64,000 nt of DNA from Draconibacterium orientale (GTDB lineage: Bacteria; Bacteroidota; Bacteroidia; Bacteroidales; Prolixibacteraceae), in assembly GCF_000626635.1 (NCBI RefSeq), contig NZ_CP007451.1:1-64000 (forward strand), in the 5' to 3' direction. The notes beneath the pieces are model-generated. The model was not told the origin of the DNA and did not search any database. It was given only the letters and a program-made list of their open reading frames with translations. A program made the translations under genes and the position numbers. Numbering within the stretch: the stretch's first letter is position 1; every line of letters begins with the position of its first letter. This document shows positions 62,726 to 64,000 of the stretch, piece after piece.

Positions 62726-64000
62726 ATGAATTTAACAATTGAAAATATACTATTAGTTGGTTCACTTCTACTTTTGATAAGCATTATTGCAGGCAAAACC
62801 TCATACCGATTTGGCATACCAACACTTTTACTGTTTTTAGTTATCGGGATGCTGGCAGGCTCTGATGGCATTGGTGGTATTAATTTTGACAATCCTCAGG
62901 TAGCCCAATTTATAGGTATTGTGTCTCTTAATTTTATTTTGTTTTCGGGCGGGCTTGATACGAATTGGAAATCAGTAAAACCAGTACTCCGGGAAGGTAT
63001 TGTTTTGTCAACTCTTGGCGTTTTACTAACAGCATTATCGCTTGGCGCTTTTGTATGGTTGATTACAGATTTCACGCTCCCTGAAAGTATGTTGCTGGGC
63101 TCGATTGTTTCATCAACCGATGCAGCAGCAGTTTTCTCCATTTTACGTTCAAAAAGTCTTGCTTTAAAAACAAACCTCCGACCAACTTTAGAATTGGAAA
63201 GCGGAAGTAACGACCCAATGGCTTATGTGCTAACACTTGCCTTTCTAACTTTGGTAATTCACCAAGACCAAAGTGTTGTTACACTTATTCCGCTTTTTCT
63301 GCAACAAATGATTTTCGGCGGTATTGCAGGTTTTGTTTTTGGGTTTCTAAGTAAGATAATTATAAATAAAATAAAACTGGTTTATGAAGGCCTGTATCCC
63401 GTTTTGGTGATTGCGCTGATGTTTGTTACATTTTCGGTAACCGACTTTATCGGCGGCAATGGTTTTCTTGCTATATATATTTGTGCGGTTTATTTAGGAA
63501 ATCAAGACCTGATACATAAGAAAACCATCCTGAAAATGTACGACGGCCTGGCCTGGCTTATGCAAATCGTATTGTTCCTGACCTTAGGGTTGCTGGTTTT
63601 TCCAACGCGTGTGATTCCGTATATTGGTATTGGCCTGCTTATTTCTGTTTTTTTAATTCTTGTTGCGCGTCCTATTAGTGTTTTTATCAGCCTGATGTTT
63701 TTCAAGATGAAGTTAAGCAGGCGTTTTTATATTTCCTGGGTTGGCCTACGTGGTGCTGTTCCAATTGTATTTGCCACCTATCCATTATTGGCCGGAATAG
63801 AAAAAGCAGACATGATTTTTAATATCGTATTCTTTATTTCTGTTACATCGGTTTTAATTCAGGGCACAACGTTATCTGTTCTAGCAAAATGGCTGCGTGT
63901 TTCATTACCCCAAGAAGAAAAACCTCTTTCTGAAACCGACAAATTTATTTCGGACATTACTAAAACGGCAATGAAAGAAATTACTGTTTTGCCCGATTAT
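62726..64000 (+). CDS. Potassium/proton antiporter, NhaP2/CvrA type (partial at window end)
   Basis: The gene is open from the ATG at 62726 to the window edge: 425 codons without a stop. The protein has about twelve membrane helices and CPA1 motifs: TSYRFGIPTLLLFLVIGMLAG, FSGGLDTNWKS, SSTDAAAVFSIL, LESGSNDPMAYVL and SWVGLRGAVPIVFATYPLL. After the last helix it continues with PQEEKPLSETDK, where NhaP2-type proteins have a C-terminal TrkA-C regulatory domain, so the end is missing. The family moves K+ or Na+ out against H+. Confidence 0.93.
   Translation, partial: MNLTIENILLVGSLLLLISIIAGKTSYRFGIPTLLLFLVIGMLAGSDGIGGINFDNPQVAQFIGIVSLNFILFSGGLDTNWKSVKPVLREGIVLSTLGVLLTALSLGAFVWLITDFTLPESMLLGSIVSSTDAAAVFSILRSKSLALKTNLRPTLELESGSNDPMAYVLTLAFLTLVIHQDQSVVTLIPLFLQQMIFGGIAGFVFGFLSKIIINKIKLVYEGLYPVLVIALMFVTFSVTDFIGGNGFLAIYICAVYLGNQDLIHKKTILKMYDGLAWLMQIVLFLTLGLLVFPTRVIPYIGIGLLISVFLILVARPISVFISLMFFKMKLSRRFYISWVGLRGAVPIVFATYPLLAGIEKADMIFNIVFFISVTSVLIQGTTLSVLAKWLRVSLPQEEKPLSETDKFISDITKTAMKEITVLPDY

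Overview
The window reads as a chromosomal segment of a Bacteroidota bacterium, most likely a marine or anoxic-sediment type member of Marinilabiliales/Prolixibacteraceae; the rank below phylum is inference. The support is the recurrent promoter element TAnnTTTG (upstream of pyrB, ahpC, oxyR, a DUF4293 gene and a sensor kinase), family content typical of the phylum (DUF4293, BatA-type protein, long LepB, PorT-like and FadL-like barrels, E1/E2 of 2-oxoglutarate dehydrogenase without E3), and AT-rich intergenic DNA. Almost everything is housekeeping or common accessory metabolism.

Layout. 0.1-5 kb: dnaA, an EamA transporter, a YigZ/IMPACT protein, then pyrB-pyrI behind a leader that looks like a transcription attenuator with a translated leader ORF, then tRNA-Leu(CAG). 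5-6.8 kb: a Spy-like lipoprotein and a DUF559 nuclease gene bracketed by direct repeats. 6.8-11 kb: odhB (frameshifted) and odhA. 11-19.6 kb: DUF4293, a sugar nucleotidyltransferase, a MITE-like hairpin, a FadL-type porin, a HAD phosphatase, dapB-lepB, a LapA-type protein and a WbqC-type protein. 19.6-31 kb: secreted hydrolase, flavin reductase, aldo/keto reductase, small envelope proteins, a CarH-like MerR regulator, isoaspartyl peptidase, BatA-type protein and ornithine aminotransferase. 30-33 kb: divergent oxyR / ahpC-ahpF with palindromic operators. 33-35 kb: a complete IS4-family element that split a terminator hairpin. 35-45 kb: SDR, AsmA, CinA, a YedF-like protein, an M48 protease, an M20 hydrolase and a transaldolase. 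45-51.5 kb: mnmH-selD-VF530 (selenium use in tRNA), convergent with a cysteine-rich ABC-ATPase / P-loop / Fe-S cassette that follows a two-component system. 51.9-54.8 kb: pntAA-pntAB-pntB, with pntB frameshifted. 54.8-64 kb: polysaccharide deacetylase, acetate-type transporter, Cys-rich PAS kinase, GreA-like protein, GH53 galactanase (no ATG), Qnr-like pentapeptide protein, TRIC-type channel, phospholipase A and a truncated K+/H+ antiporter.

The most unusual feature is non-coding. Many intergenic regions are filled with degenerate short-period arrays: octamers ATGCNNNA, octamers GAYTGARG, heptamers such as AACTTGC and AATGACC, and ~20-21-bp arrays at 5.0 kb and 42.5 kb. The same 'phrases' recur in the same order at several loci. 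One related element has been incorporated in frame into the linker of odhB. Two gene-breaking single-base indels and one gene lacking an ATG may be real or may be sequence errors.
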